A stretch of 39,176 bases of DNA from Thermosipho sp. (in: thermotogales) (lineage in GTDB: Bacteria > Thermotogota > Thermotogae > Thermotogales > Fervidobacteriaceae), in NCBI GenBank assembly GCA_017656335.1, contig JACDOA010000011.1:1-39176 (forward strand), given 5' to 3'. The notes beneath the pieces were generated by a model. It made no database searches. It was not told the origin of the DNA and saw nothing but the letters and a program-made list of their open reading frames with translations. Below, piece by piece: positions 8,242-16,146 of this stretch (the stretch's first letter is position 1; each line of letters opens with the position of its first letter). The translations under genes were made by a program, and so were the position numbers.

Positions 8242-9447
8242 ATGGAAAAAGTATATATAGTAGGCGCAAAAAGAACAGCAATAGGAGCATTTGGTGGAAC
8301 ATTAAAAGACATACCAGCAGCAAAATTAGGAGCAGAAGCAATAAAAGCAGCATTAGAACAAGCAGGAGTAACCCCTGAACAAGTAGATCAAACAATAGTA
8401 GGGAACGTATTAATGGCAGGTCAAGGAATGGGGCCAGCAAGGCAGGCAGCAATATATGCAGGAATACCAGTAGAAAAACCAGCATATACAGTAAATATGG
8501 TGTGTGGTAGTGGGATGAAGGCAATAATGTTAGGAGCAAATGAAATAAAATTAGGAAATGCAGAAATTATAGTAGCAGCAGGAATGGAAAATATGTCTAA
8601 TGCCCCCATGCTTTTACCTGCAAAATCAAGATTTGGATTAAAATTTGGAAATATAGAAATGGTAGATCACATGGTATATGATGGATTAACAGACGTATTT
8701 AATCAATATCACATGGGAATAACCGCAGAAAACATAGTAGAAAAATATGGAATTTCAAGAGAAGAACAAGATGAATTTGCAGCAATAAGTCAACAAAGAG
8801 CAGAGAAAGCAATAAAAGAAGGAAGATTTAAAGATGAAATAGTACCAATAGAAGTAAAGACAAGAAAAGAAACAAAAATATTTGACACAGATGAATATCC
8901 AAGATTTGGAACGACAAAAGAAACATTAGCAAGACTCAGACCAGCATTCAAAAAAGATGGAACAGTAACAGCGGGAAACTCATCTGGAATAAATGATGGG
9001 GCAAGTGCAATGATATTAGCATCAGAAAGTGCAGTAAAGAAATATGGATTAAAACCATTAGCAGAAATAATAGCATATGAACAAGGTGGAGTAGATCCAA
9101 GTATAATGGGTTTGGGACCAGTAGTTGCAATAAAAAACTTAGTAGAAAAGAAAGGTGTTAAATTAGAGCAAATGGAATTATTAGAATTAAATGAAGCATT
9201 TGCAGCACAATCATTAGGAGTAATAAGAGAATTAAGTAAGCAATACGGATTAACAAAAGACTGGTTTATGGAAAGGACAAATGTAAATGGTGGAGCAATA
9301 GCACTAGGACATCCAATAGGAGCATCAGGAAACAGAATAACAGTAACATTATTGTATGAAATGAAAAAGAGAAATCTAGAGTATGGAATGGCTTCATTGT
9401 GTATCGGTGGAGGTATGGGGACTGCTATTGTTATTAAAAACTTATAG
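8242..9447 (+). CDS. Acetyl-CoA C-acetyltransferase (thiolase)
   Basis: This biosynthetic/degradative thiolase interconverts acetoacetyl-CoA and two acetyl-CoA. The three catalytic residues are visible: Cys88 in NMVCGSG, His357 in ALGHPIGASG and Cys387 in CIGGGMG. AGGAGTGA at 8227-8234 abuts an ATG at 8236, so the ATG at 8242 (401 residues, starting MEKVYIVGAKRT) is the better start. The gap to the reductase is about 58 bases. In lysine fermentation thiolase cleaves acetoacetyl-CoA formed from acetoacetate, and possibly also that formed from crotonyl-CoA here. The last twenty or so codons switch from A-ended to T-ended use, unlike the body of the gene. Confidence 0.95.
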   Translation: MEKVYIVGAKRTAIGAFGGTLKDIPAAKLGAEAIKAALEQAGVTPEQVDQTIVGNVLMAGQGMGPARQAAIYAGIPVEKPAYTVNMVCGSGMKAIMLGANEIKLGNAEIIVAAGMENMSNAPMLLPAKSRFGLKFGNIEMVDHMVYDGLTDVFNQYHMGITAENIVEKYGISREEQDEFAAISQQRAEKAIKEGRFKDEIVPIEVKTRKETKIFDTDEYPRFGTTKETLARLRPAFKKDGTVTAGNSSGINDGASAMILASESAVKKYGLKPLAEIIAYEQGGVDPSIMGLGPVVAIKNLVEKKGVKLEQMELLELNEAFAAQSLGVIRELSKQYGLTKDWFMERTNVNGGAIALGHPIGASGNRITVTLLYEMKKRNLEYGMASLCIGGGMGTAIVIKNL

Positions 9448-9456
9448 AATATAAAT

Positions 9457-9484
9457 AACCAGGGCTTTTTAGCCCTGGTTTTTT
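9457..9484 (+). terminator. Rho-independent terminator of the lysine operon
   Basis: A perfect 10-bp stem (AACCAGGGCT / AGCCCTGGTT) with a TTTT loop is followed by a run of T. It lies 10 bases after the thiolase stop. The convergent aspA-like gene stops at 9526, so the hairpin may also work on the - strand, where the tail (TTATTTATATT) is weaker. Confidence 0.9.
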
Positions 9485-9525
9485 CATATAAAAATTATTA
9501 ATATGCAAAATTAATTTTTAATTTC

Positions 9526-10890
9526 TCAAAATCCAAGTTTAGTTAAATTATTAGTATTTATACGATTTAATATTTCTTGTTTAGAGATATTATTTTGTAG
9601 AGAAAGTATTTCAATGGCTTTAAATATGTCATAATTGGCCTCTTTTATAGCTTTCGAAACTTTTTCATAACCAAATAAATTAATTAATGGAGTAAGATTG
9701 GAAGTTGATTTTTCTAAATTTTCTTTACATTTTTCTTCATTTGCTTTTATTTTGCTAATATAACTTGCGAGTGATGAGCATCCGTTTATAAGAAATTTAA
9801 TTGATTTTAGAGTATAATGTACTATTATTGGAGCAAATTGATTAAGTTCTAAATTTCCTTGTGAACAAGCATGATTAACAAGACTATCATGAGAAAAAAC
9901 TACCAAAGAAAGCTGCATTACATATTCAGGGATTATTGGATTAATTTTGCCAGGCATAATAGAACTTCCAATTTGTATTGGGTGTAAAACTAGTTCACCT
10001 ATACCAGCATTTGGTCCGCTAGCTAAAATCCTAATATCATTTGAAATTTTATATATGTTGACTGCTAGAGATTTTAATAATCCATGAACTTCTGCAAAAA
10101 CATCCAAATTTTGAGTTGCGTCAATTAAATTTTCAGCTTTTGCTATTTTAATTTTTGTAAATTCTCTTACAACCTCAACAATTTTTAAAATATATTCTTT
10201 TGGAGCCCCAATACCTGTGCCAATCGCAGTACCACCAATATTTACTGATCTAATTCTTTCTTCAACTTTATTTAATCTCCATCTATCTCTTGAGAGTGCT
10301 TCTGCCCAAGCGCCAAATTCTTGTCCAAGCATTATAGGTGGTCCATCCATTAGTTGAGTTCTTCCAGTTTTTCTTATTTTATAATATTTATGTTCTTTTT
10401 GTTGGATTATATCTTGAAGATATATAACCTCTTCTATTAATTCTCTTAACCTGGCAATTGTGGCAATTTTTCCAGCTGTAACAAAAGTATCATTAGTGGA
10501 TTGATGCATATTAACATGTTCAATAGGTTTAACAAACCCAAAATCTTTTCCAAGTATCTGAGAAGCCCTATTTGCTATCACTTCGTTTATATTCATGTTA
10601 ACGGAAGTACCTGCACCACCTGATAAAGGGTCAACAATAATATAGTCTTTAAGTTTTTCCCATTCATCAGCAGCGGAAATGATTGCATTTCCTATATTTC
10701 TGTCTAAATATCCCAATTCTTTATTAAGAAAAGCTGCAGCTTTTTTAATCATAAAATATGCCCAAATAAATTTTTCATCAGAAATTTCACCAGTTTTTGG
10801 AAAAATCTCTGTAGCTCGAATTGAACTGATACCATAAAGATAATTATTTGGAATTTCTTTTTCACCTAAAAAATCTTTTTCAATTCTCAT
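9526..10890 (-). CDS. aspA: Aspartate ammonia-lyase (aspartase/fumarase superfamily)
   Basis: The 454-residue protein belongs to the aspartase/fumarase superfamily. It has the signature GSSIMPGKINPIIPE containing the catalytic-loop serine, and upstream GGAGTSVNMNINE and NMHQSTNDT segments typical of AspA and FumC. I favour aspartase because aspA-like genes accompany [FeFe]-hydrogenase maturation genes in several anaerobes and because this one sits 13 bases behind hydF. Fumarase activity cannot be ruled out from sequence. Aspartase would release ammonium and fumarate from aspartate. The ATG has AGGAAGTGG upstream. Confidence 0.82.
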   Translation of the reverse strand: MRIEKDFLGEKEIPNNYLYGISSIRATEIFPKTGEISDEKFIWAYFMIKKAAAFLNKELGYLDRNIGNAIISAADEWEKLKDYIIVDPLSGGAGTSVNMNINEVIANRASQILGKDFGFVKPIEHVNMHQSTNDTFVTAGKIATIARLRELIEEVIYLQDIIQQKEHKYYKIRKTGRTQLMDGPPIMLGQEFGAWAEALSRDRWRLNKVEERIRSVNIGGTAIGTGIGAPKEYILKIVEVVREFTKIKIAKAENLIDATQNLDVFAEVHGLLKSLAVNIYKISNDIRILASGPNAGIGELVLHPIQIGSSIMPGKINPIIPEYVMQLSLVVFSHDSLVNHACSQGNLELNQFAPIIVHYTLKSIKFLINGCSSLASYISKIKANEEKCKENLEKSTSNLTPLINLFGYEKVSKAIKEANYDIFKAIEILSLQNNISKQEILNRINTNNLTKLGF

Positions 10891-10903
10891 TTGACCACTT
10901 CCT

Positions 10904-12097
10904 TTAGATTAAAGGTTTAATAGCCCTTTCTAACACGCCATGAAGATACGAAATGACAACTCCATAATTAGTCATTGGAATTCCTAATCTTTTAAACATT
11001 CTAACCCTTCTCATCATTGAATTTCTATTCATTACGCAACCACCACAATGAATTATGAGCTTTGCATTTTCAATATCAGAGAAATCAGGCATATCAACTC
11101 CAGCCCAAACTTTAAATTCCAAGGAAGCTCCAGTATGATTTATTAACCATCTTGGAATTTTTACTCTACCTATATCTTCTGTTAAAGGTCTATGAGTACA
11201 ACCTTCCATAATAATAACTTCATCACCATCTTTCAAGCTTTCGATAGTTTTAACACTTTCAATAAAATAATGTAAATCGCCTCTGTATCTGGATTCTAAA
11301 ATGGAAAAAGTTGTTAGATTGACATTTTTAGGAACATCTGAAACAACTTTCATGACGCTTTGCGAGTCGGTAACAACAAGCTTTGGTTTCATCCCGATAT
11401 TTTCAATAGCGTATCTTAATTCACGTTCTTTAACAACAAGTACAAGCGCTTCACTATCAAGTCCCTCACGAATAGCATGAACTTGAGGCATTATTAATCG
11501 TCCTTTTGGAGCGCCTAGATCAATTGGAACTACAAGGATAACTAAATCTCCACCTGTAATTAAATCAGATAAAAAGGGAATTTCCTCATCACTAGGAATT
11601 ATTTTATTCAATTCTATTCCAATTGTTTCAAATCCTGTTTTTTGTTTTGAAGAAACTGCCAAAATAGGTGCATTAAACTTTTTATAAGACTTTTCAAATT
11701 CATCAACTTTGTCATTTAATATATCTGTTTTGTTTATTATTATAAGAAAAGGAATTTCAAGCTTAGTGAAAATTTTAACAATATTCTCTTCAAAAATAGA
11801 AGGTTTTGAATCAACTATTAAAATTCCAGCATCTGCTCTATACAACACCTTTTTAGCCTTTTCAATTCTTTTTAACCCTAATTCACCCACATCATCCAAA
11901 CCAGGAGTATCAATGAATGTTATGGGCCCAACAGGATTTAATTCCATGGTTTTAAATACTGGATCTGTAGTTGTTCCAGCCGTGCTACTTACAATAGAGA
12001 CGTTTTGGCCAATTAAAGTATTTAAAAAAGATGATTTTCCAACGTTTCTTCTCCCAGCAATTACAACATATTTTCTAAAACCAGAATTTGGTATCAT
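10904..12097 (-). CDS. hydF: [FeFe]-hydrogenase H-cluster maturation GTPase HydF
   Basis: HydF is the scaffold on which the di-iron subcluster of the H-cluster is finished before transfer to the hydrogenase. The N-terminal GTPase domain has the P-loop GRRNVGKSS at residues 15-23, DTPG at 63-66 and NKTD at 122-125. The C-terminal iron-sulfur motif CxH-x47-HCxxC is complete (Cys300, His302, His350, Cys351, Cys354). The 397-residue length is typical. The ATG is preceded by GAGGTGA. HydE, HydG and the hydrogenase are not in this window. It is transcribed with aspA from an extended -10 promoter at 12128-12136. Confidence 0.96.
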   Translation of the reverse strand: MIPNSGFRKYVVIAGRRNVGKSSFLNTLIGQNVSIVSSTAGTTTDPVFKTMELNPVGPITFIDTPGLDDVGELGLKRIEKAKKVLYRADAGILIVDSKPSIFEENIVKIFTKLEIPFLIIINKTDILNDKVDEFEKSYKKFNAPILAVSSKQKTGFETIGIELNKIIPSDEEIPFLSDLITGGDLVILVVPIDLGAPKGRLIMPQVHAIREGLDSEALVLVVKERELRYAIENIGMKPKLVVTDSQSVMKVVSDVPKNVNLTTFSILESRYRGDLHYFIESVKTIESLKDGDEVIIMEGCTHRPLTEDIGRVKIPRWLINHTGASLEFKVWAGVDMPDFSDIENAKLIIHCGGCVMNRNSMMRRVRMFKRLGIPMTNYGVVISYLHGVLERAIKPLI

Positions 12098-12127
12098 TGT
12101 GTCACCTCAAAAATTATATTTTTAAAC

Positions 12128-12136
12128 ATTATAACA
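12128..12136 (-). promoter_or_regulatory. Extended -10 promoter for hydF-aspA
   Basis: On the - strand the sequence reads TGTTATAAT, a perfect extended -10 element, 31 bases before the hydF start. No good -35 box is visible 16-18 bases further upstream. The same nonamer occurs before the 13301 and 28494 genes, supporting it as a house-style promoter. Confidence 0.6.
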
Positions 12137-12191
12137 TAACGTTTTTTAATATGCATAGATATTTAAAAGAAAAGACCGAAAATTAATTTCA

Positions 12192-12860
12192 CTACTTTAA
12201 TTTTATAACTTCAAAATCGTTATAGAAAATATCAAAGAATAATATTTTATTTATTAGTGAATTTTCAAAATCTTTGTTAAGTATTTTAAGAGCTTCTGAT
12301 ACTAAAAGAGAGCCGGTAATAAAAACAGTAGGTGGTAGTACTTGTGGATTTTTTGGAGAAGAATAACCGAGAAATAATTCTCTTAAAGATTTAGTTTTAC
12401 CAGGATATATTACAGTTATTTGCCCTCTATATTCCTGAACAGCACCATGTATCAAAGGAATATTTAATCTATGGGCAAATTCATCAAGGATGAATCTAGT
12501 TTCTATATTATCAACACAGTCAAAGATTAAGTCTATTTTTCCATTAAATTTTGTGTTTTTGGTAATTTTTTCTTCAAAAACTTTAATATTACACAATGGA
12601 TTAATTTTCAAAAGTTTTTTTCTTGCAACTAAAGTTTTCTTTTTACCGATATCCTTTGAGTCGTATAAAATTTGTCTATTGAGATCTGGGGGATCTATTT
12701 CTTTATGGTCATAAATGATTATGTTTTTAAAACCAAGACGAACCAAATTTTGAAGAACAACAGATCCTAAACCTCCCGCACCTGCAACGAAAATGTGAGA
12801 ATTATTTAATTTGTCAGATAATTTTTTATATAAATCAATATGTCTTGAAATATCTAACAT
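12192..12860 (-). CDS. ThiF/MoeB/HesA-type adenylyltransferase
   Basis: This E1-like enzyme activates the C-terminal glycine of a ubiquitin-like sulfur carrier by adenylation. The nucleotide-binding GAGGLGS lies near residues 27-33, followed by D-H-K-E, LNRQILY (the conserved Arg) and FDCVDN. It is short (222 residues), and I see no CxxC pairs, so the zinc site usual in MoeB and ThiF is absent. Directly downstream of moaD, with a one-base stop/start overlap (TAATG), it most likely charges that protein for molybdopterin/tungstopterin synthesis. A ThiF role is possible but no thiamine gene is nearby. Confidence 0.85.
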   Translation of the reverse strand: MLDISRHIDLYKKLSDKLNNSHIFVAGAGGLGSVVLQNLVRLGFKNIIIYDHKEIDPPDLNRQILYDSKDIGKKKTLVARKKLLKINPLCNIKVFEEKITKNTKFNGKIDLIFDCVDNIETRFILDEFAHRLNIPLIHGAVQEYRGQITVIYPGKTKSLRELFLGYSSPKNPQVLPPTVFITGSLLVSEALKILNKDFENSLINKILFFDIFYNDFEVIKLK

Positions 12861-13147
12861 TATCCACCACCTACTGGCATAATTATAGATAATTCACCAT
12901 TTTCAAGTTTTTCTTTTTTTAAAATATTTTCACCATTATTATGTATTACTACAGAAAATTTCATCTCTTTTCCGTTTTCATTTAAAATTAAAAATGATTT
13001 ATTAGTTTCTTTTTCAAGAGTGTAATTAATTTTTTTTCCTAATTTTTTACTAATTGACTCAAAGATTCCATCTAATGAGCCGAATTCAACTTCAATTTCT
13101 TTTATTCCAATTAGATATCTAATTCCACCTATAAATTTAACTTTCAT
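12860..13147 (-). CDS. MoaD/ThiS-family sulfur carrier protein
   Basis: This 95-residue beta-grasp protein ends in IMPVGGG. The terminal Gly-Gly required for adenylation and thiocarboxylate formation is therefore present. Length and the start KVKFIGGIRYLIG fit MoaD. Thermotogota commonly use tungstopterin aldehyde:ferredoxin oxidoreductases, so tungsten cofactor synthesis is a reasonable inference. Partner enzymes such as MoaA, MoaC and MoaE are not in the window. The ATG has a clear GAGGTGAAAGT site. Confidence 0.85.
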   Translation of the reverse strand: MKVKFIGGIRYLIGIKEIEVEFGSLDGIFESISKKLGKKINYTLEKETNKSFLILNENGKEMKFSVVIHNNGENILKKEKLENGELSIIMPVGGG

Positions 13148-13203
13148 ACTTTCACCTCAATAAAATGATTTTATCGGTTATTTGTGCCAACTCTCTTTAA
13201 GAA

Positions 13204-13209
13204 ATTATA
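13204..13209 (-). promoter_or_regulatory. Probable -10 box for moaD-moeB
   Basis: The - strand reads ATGATATAATTTC, containing a consensus TATAAT about 57 bases before the moaD start. No convincing -35 hexamer is seen 17 bases upstream. It is divergent from the promoter at 13262-13270. Confidence 0.45.
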
Positions 13210-13261
13210 TCATAGGATTTTTAATAAGATATAACATTTATTTCTTAGAAATAAATTTTAA

Positions 13262-13270
13262 TGTTATAAT
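13262..13270 (+). promoter_or_regulatory. Extended -10 promoter of the 13301-28398 gene block
   Basis: TGTTATAAT is a perfect extended -10 element 30 bases before the HEAT-protein start. The -35 region (TTCTTA, 13242-13247) is poor. No terminator or comparable promoter was noticed before the hairpin at 28421, so this may drive much of the 15-kb block. Confidence 0.65.
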
Positions 13271-13300
13271 AAATTTGAAAATTGATTGAGGAGGGTAATT

Positions 13301-13912
13301 ATGGAAAGAAGTGAATTGATAAATAGAATCGTAGAAGAAAAAGGTTCAAAAGCTATACCTGATTTGATTAAACTTTTAGAAGATGAGGATTCTGAAGTTA
13401 GGGAAATTGCTTCTGAAGCTCTTTTTAAACTAGGAGATGATGCAAAAACTGCTCTTTTAAAAGAATTTCATCGTAGACTTGGAGAAAGAAATAAGAACGA
13501 TATCACTCTACTTTATATTATAGATTTATTAGCAGATTTTGGAGAAAAAAGTATATTAAATTCTTTGTACAAAATATTATCTCTTTATAGTTGGGAAGAA
13601 GCGGAATTGATTATTTATGAAGCACTTGCAAAACTTGGTGAAGGTGATAAAGTTTATGAAATTTTGAGGTATTTTTTATTAGAAGATGAAGAAAGAAAAA
13701 AATTGGGTGTTCAAGCTGCTATGGCATTATCTTATATTGATAGACCAGAAGTTGTAAAGGATTTGGTTCGAGCAATTGAAAGTAAAGATTTTAAAGGCGA
13801 AGATCTTGAAATTATAAAAAAGGCTTTGTCACAGGTAGTAATGAAAAATTCTATGTATTATGAAATATTAAAGAATCTAGTTGGTGAAAATGTTAATGAC
13901 TATTTAGGGTGA
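13301..13912 (+). CDS. HEAT-repeat protein
   Basis: This 203-residue helical-repeat protein has successive units such as IPDLIKLLEDEDSEVREIAS and a later VQAAMALSYIDRPEVVKDLV, the pattern of PBS-lyase HEAT-like repeats. Such proteins are usually interaction scaffolds, and no enzyme motif is visible. GAGGAGGG precedes the ATG at 13301, so the upstream TTG at 13286 is not used. It is the first gene after the extended -10 promoter. Its specific role is unknown. Confidence 0.8.
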   Translation: MERSELINRIVEEKGSKAIPDLIKLLEDEDSEVREIASEALFKLGDDAKTALLKEFHRRLGERNKNDITLLYIIDLLADFGEKSILNSLYKILSLYSWEEAELIIYEALAKLGEGDKVYEILRYFLLEDEERKKLGVQAAMALSYIDRPEVVKDLVRAIESKDFKGEDLEIIKKALSQVVMKNSMYYEILKNLVGENVNDYLG

Positions 13913-13916
13913 TTCT

Positions 13917-14945
13917 ATGAGTTTTGAAAAATTTAAAGAAATGCATTTGGAAAAAATAAATTCTCACATACAAAGGATTTTTGATGAGCAATTGAGAAAT
14001 ATCGATGTGGAAATAAAAGACTTGATTGTAAAAACTAAATCTTTTGCCTTAAGGCCTGGAAAAAGAATAAGACCGCTTTTGTTCATTTTAGGTTATGAAG
14101 CATACAAAGAAAAAAATGTTATTCCGTATGATGACTTGTATCTAATTGCAGCTTCACTTGAGATTATGCACGCATTTCTTTTAATTCATGATGATATTAT
14201 GGATCGTTCGACGTTAAGAAGAGGTAAACCTACATTACATGTCCTTCTTAACGAAGAATATTCGAAGTTTGTTAATAATGAGAAAATAGGAGAAGATTTA
14301 TCAATTGTTTTAGGAGATATTTTGATCTTTTATGTATTAAAAACGCTTTCATCAATTAAAATTCCTAATTTTCAACTGTTTTTGAATGAACTTTCTGAAT
14401 GTTATATAAATACAGCATATGGTCAAATACTTGACAGCTTATACTCCTCAAGAAAAGAATATCCACCAAAAAATATTTCCTTTAAAATAGCCGAATTAAA
14501 AACTGCTTATTATTCATTTTATTATCCTTTTTATTTAGGGTATTTAATTTCTAACGCCTCAATCCAAAATGAAAAAGAAAAAATAAGAAATGCAATAATC
14601 CCTGCAGGTATAGCATTTCAAATAAGGGATGATATTATCAGTACTTTTGATGAAAAATCTGGCAAAACACACACTTCTGATTTAAAAGAAGGTAAATTCA
14701 CTTCGTTAATTGATTTAGGTGAATTTGATGAAAATTTTTATAGTTTATTAAAAAAGAAAGATAAGAATGAGAAAGAATTAAATATTTTAATCAATTTGCT
14801 TAGAAAAAGCGGTGCAATAGAAAAAGCTATCGAAAAAATGAATTCACTTTTTGCTGAGTCATTATCAAATGTAGAATTTTTAGGAATGAAGTCTGAATAT
14901 AAGAAACTGATTAAAGATATGATAGAAAGTTTAAGGAGTATTTAA
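13917..14945 (+). CDS. Polyprenyl (farnesyl/geranylgeranyl-type) diphosphate synthase
   Basis: This trans-prenyltransferase condenses isopentenyl diphosphate units into linear prenyl diphosphates for undecaprenyl or quinone-type lipids. It has GKRIRP at residues 48-53, the first aspartate-rich motif DDIMD at 92-96 and the second as RDDIISTFD. The first motif has no two-residue insertion, unlike the common bacterial IspA form. A phenylalanine lies five residues before it, which points to a fairly short product, but chain length cannot be read safely. The length is 342 residues. The start is four bases after the HEAT gene. Confidence 0.9.
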   Translation: MSFEKFKEMHLEKINSHIQRIFDEQLRNIDVEIKDLIVKTKSFALRPGKRIRPLLFILGYEAYKEKNVIPYDDLYLIAASLEIMHAFLLIHDDIMDRSTLRRGKPTLHVLLNEEYSKFVNNEKIGEDLSIVLGDILIFYVLKTLSSIKIPNFQLFLNELSECYINTAYGQILDSLYSSRKEYPPKNISFKIAELKTAYYSFYYPFYLGYLISNASIQNEKEKIRNAIIPAGIAFQIRDDIISTFDEKSGKTHTSDLKEGKFTSLIDLGEFDENFYSLLKKKDKNEKELNILINLLRKSGAIEKAIEKMNSLFAESLSNVEFLGMKSEYKKLIKDMIESLRSI

Positions 14946-14946
14946 A

Positions 14947-15510
14947 GTGCCAAATTTCAATACTCATGTTAATTTTGCAGTATTATTTTATCCTCTAATA
15001 GTTATTTTTTATGAATTTTTTTCTAAAGTTTTGAATTATCCTCTACCAACAAAGGAAATTATCGGATTAGGATTTTTGATTTTTTGGATTTCAGCTGATA
15101 TTCCTGATATAGATCATGTTCATTCTACTTTTCGTAAAATTATCAAATATCTTATTATTTCAATTATCATTTATTTTGAGTTTAACAGAGGATATATAAT
15201 ACGACTTTTTAAGCTAGAGACTGTCTTTTATTCTTATTCTATGAAAATTTTGGAATCAACATTTATTGGAATTTTAGTTGGTAGATTAATTGAATATGTT
15301 ATCCCCAAACACAGAGGACCTCTTCATACAATTTGGAGCGCTTTTATTTATGGGTTAGTTGTTTTTTCGGGGTATTATTTTTTGTTTCTTATTATGAAAA
15401 ATGCCCTTTTTCTTGGTATAATATCAGCAATAGGGTATTTGTTGCATTTAATTCTCGATAAATTTTATTATGAGAAAAATGGTAATTTAAGATTGAAAAA
15501 TAGGAGGTAA
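14947..15510 (+). CDS. YdjM/DUF457-like multipass membrane protein
   Basis: This 187-residue protein has several hydrophobic segments and the polar motifs H7, then DIPDIDHVHS and KHRGPLHT, followed by LLHLILDKF. The H/D-rich motifs inside membrane helices match the family called membrane-bound metal-dependent hydrolase (LexA-regulated YdjM, DUF457), whose activity is mostly unproven. The start is GTG at 14947, with AGGAG seven bases upstream inside the end of the prenyl synthase gene. Function is unknown; tight linkage to a prenyl synthase hints at envelope lipid metabolism only weakly. Confidence 0.72.
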   Translation: MPNFNTHVNFAVLFYPLIVIFYEFFSKVLNYPLPTKEIIGLGFLIFWISADIPDIDHVHSTFRKIIKYLIISIIIYFEFNRGYIIRLFKLETVFYSYSMKILESTFIGILVGRLIEYVIPKHRGPLHTIWSAFIYGLVVFSGYYFLFLIMKNALFLGIISAIGYLLHLILDKFYYEKNGNLRLKNRR

Positions 15511-15512
15511 AA

Positions 15513-16130
15513 ATGTTTGTAATTGGTATAGGTGGTGGCACGGGTTCAGGAAAAACAACAGTTGCAAACAAGATCAATGAAATCATTGGTAAAGAAAATT
15601 GTGTAATATTGCCAATGGATAATTATTATAGGGACATGAGTCACGTACCGCTAGAAGAAAGAAAAAAATATAATTATGATCATCCTGATATGATTGAGCA
15701 TTCTTTAATGGTTAAACATTTAGAAGATTTAATTAATCATAAAAGTATTCAACTTCCTGAATATGATTTTGCTCAGTATACAAGAACTGGAAATTTTCTT
15801 GTATTGAATCCTAAACCAGTAATAATTGTTGAGGGAATTTTTGCATTATATTATGAAGAATTAAGAAAATATTATGATTTATCTATTTTTGTTGATGCAG
15901 AAAATGATGTGAGGTTTATAAGAAGATTGGAACGTGATATAAAAGAAAGAGGTCGTACAATTGAAAGTGTTATAGATCAATACTTAAATCTTGTTAAACC
16001 AATGCACGATGCTTATGTAGAACCAACGAAAAAATATGCAGATTTAATTATTCCCAGAGGGGGATTTAATGAAAAAGCCATTGATGTAGTTGTTGAATTC
16101 ATTTTCAAAAAAATGGCTGAAGGTAATTAG
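15513..16130 (+). CDS. udk: Uridine kinase
   Basis: Uridine kinase phosphorylates uridine and cytidine to UMP and CMP in pyrimidine salvage. The P-loop GGGTGSGKTT lies at residues 6-15, then MDNYYRD, the YNYDHPD substrate region and IVEGIFALYYEEL. The length of 205 residues is standard. AGGAGGTAAAA precedes the ATG. Confidence 0.93.
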   Translation: MFVIGIGGGTGSGKTTVANKINEIIGKENCVILPMDNYYRDMSHVPLEERKKYNYDHPDMIEHSLMVKHLEDLINHKSIQLPEYDFAQYTRTGNFLVLNPKPVIIVEGIFALYYEELRKYYDLSIFVDAENDVRFIRRLERDIKERGRTIESVIDQYLNLVKPMHDAYVEPTKKYADLIIPRGGFNEKAIDVVVEFIFKKMAEGN

Positions 16131-16146
16131 AAAAGGGAGTGAAAAT

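Noticed and set aside
8192-8539. Leucine-rich - strand frame of 115 codons
   Set aside because: It is the complement of A-rich thiolase codons (GCA, ATA, GTA read backwards give Leu/Cys/Tyr), hence the false membrane-protein look.
11709-12125. 138-codon open frame on the + strand
   Set aside because: It is antisense to the GTPase domain of hydF, which has all expected motifs; the frame is a by-product of AT-rich codon use.
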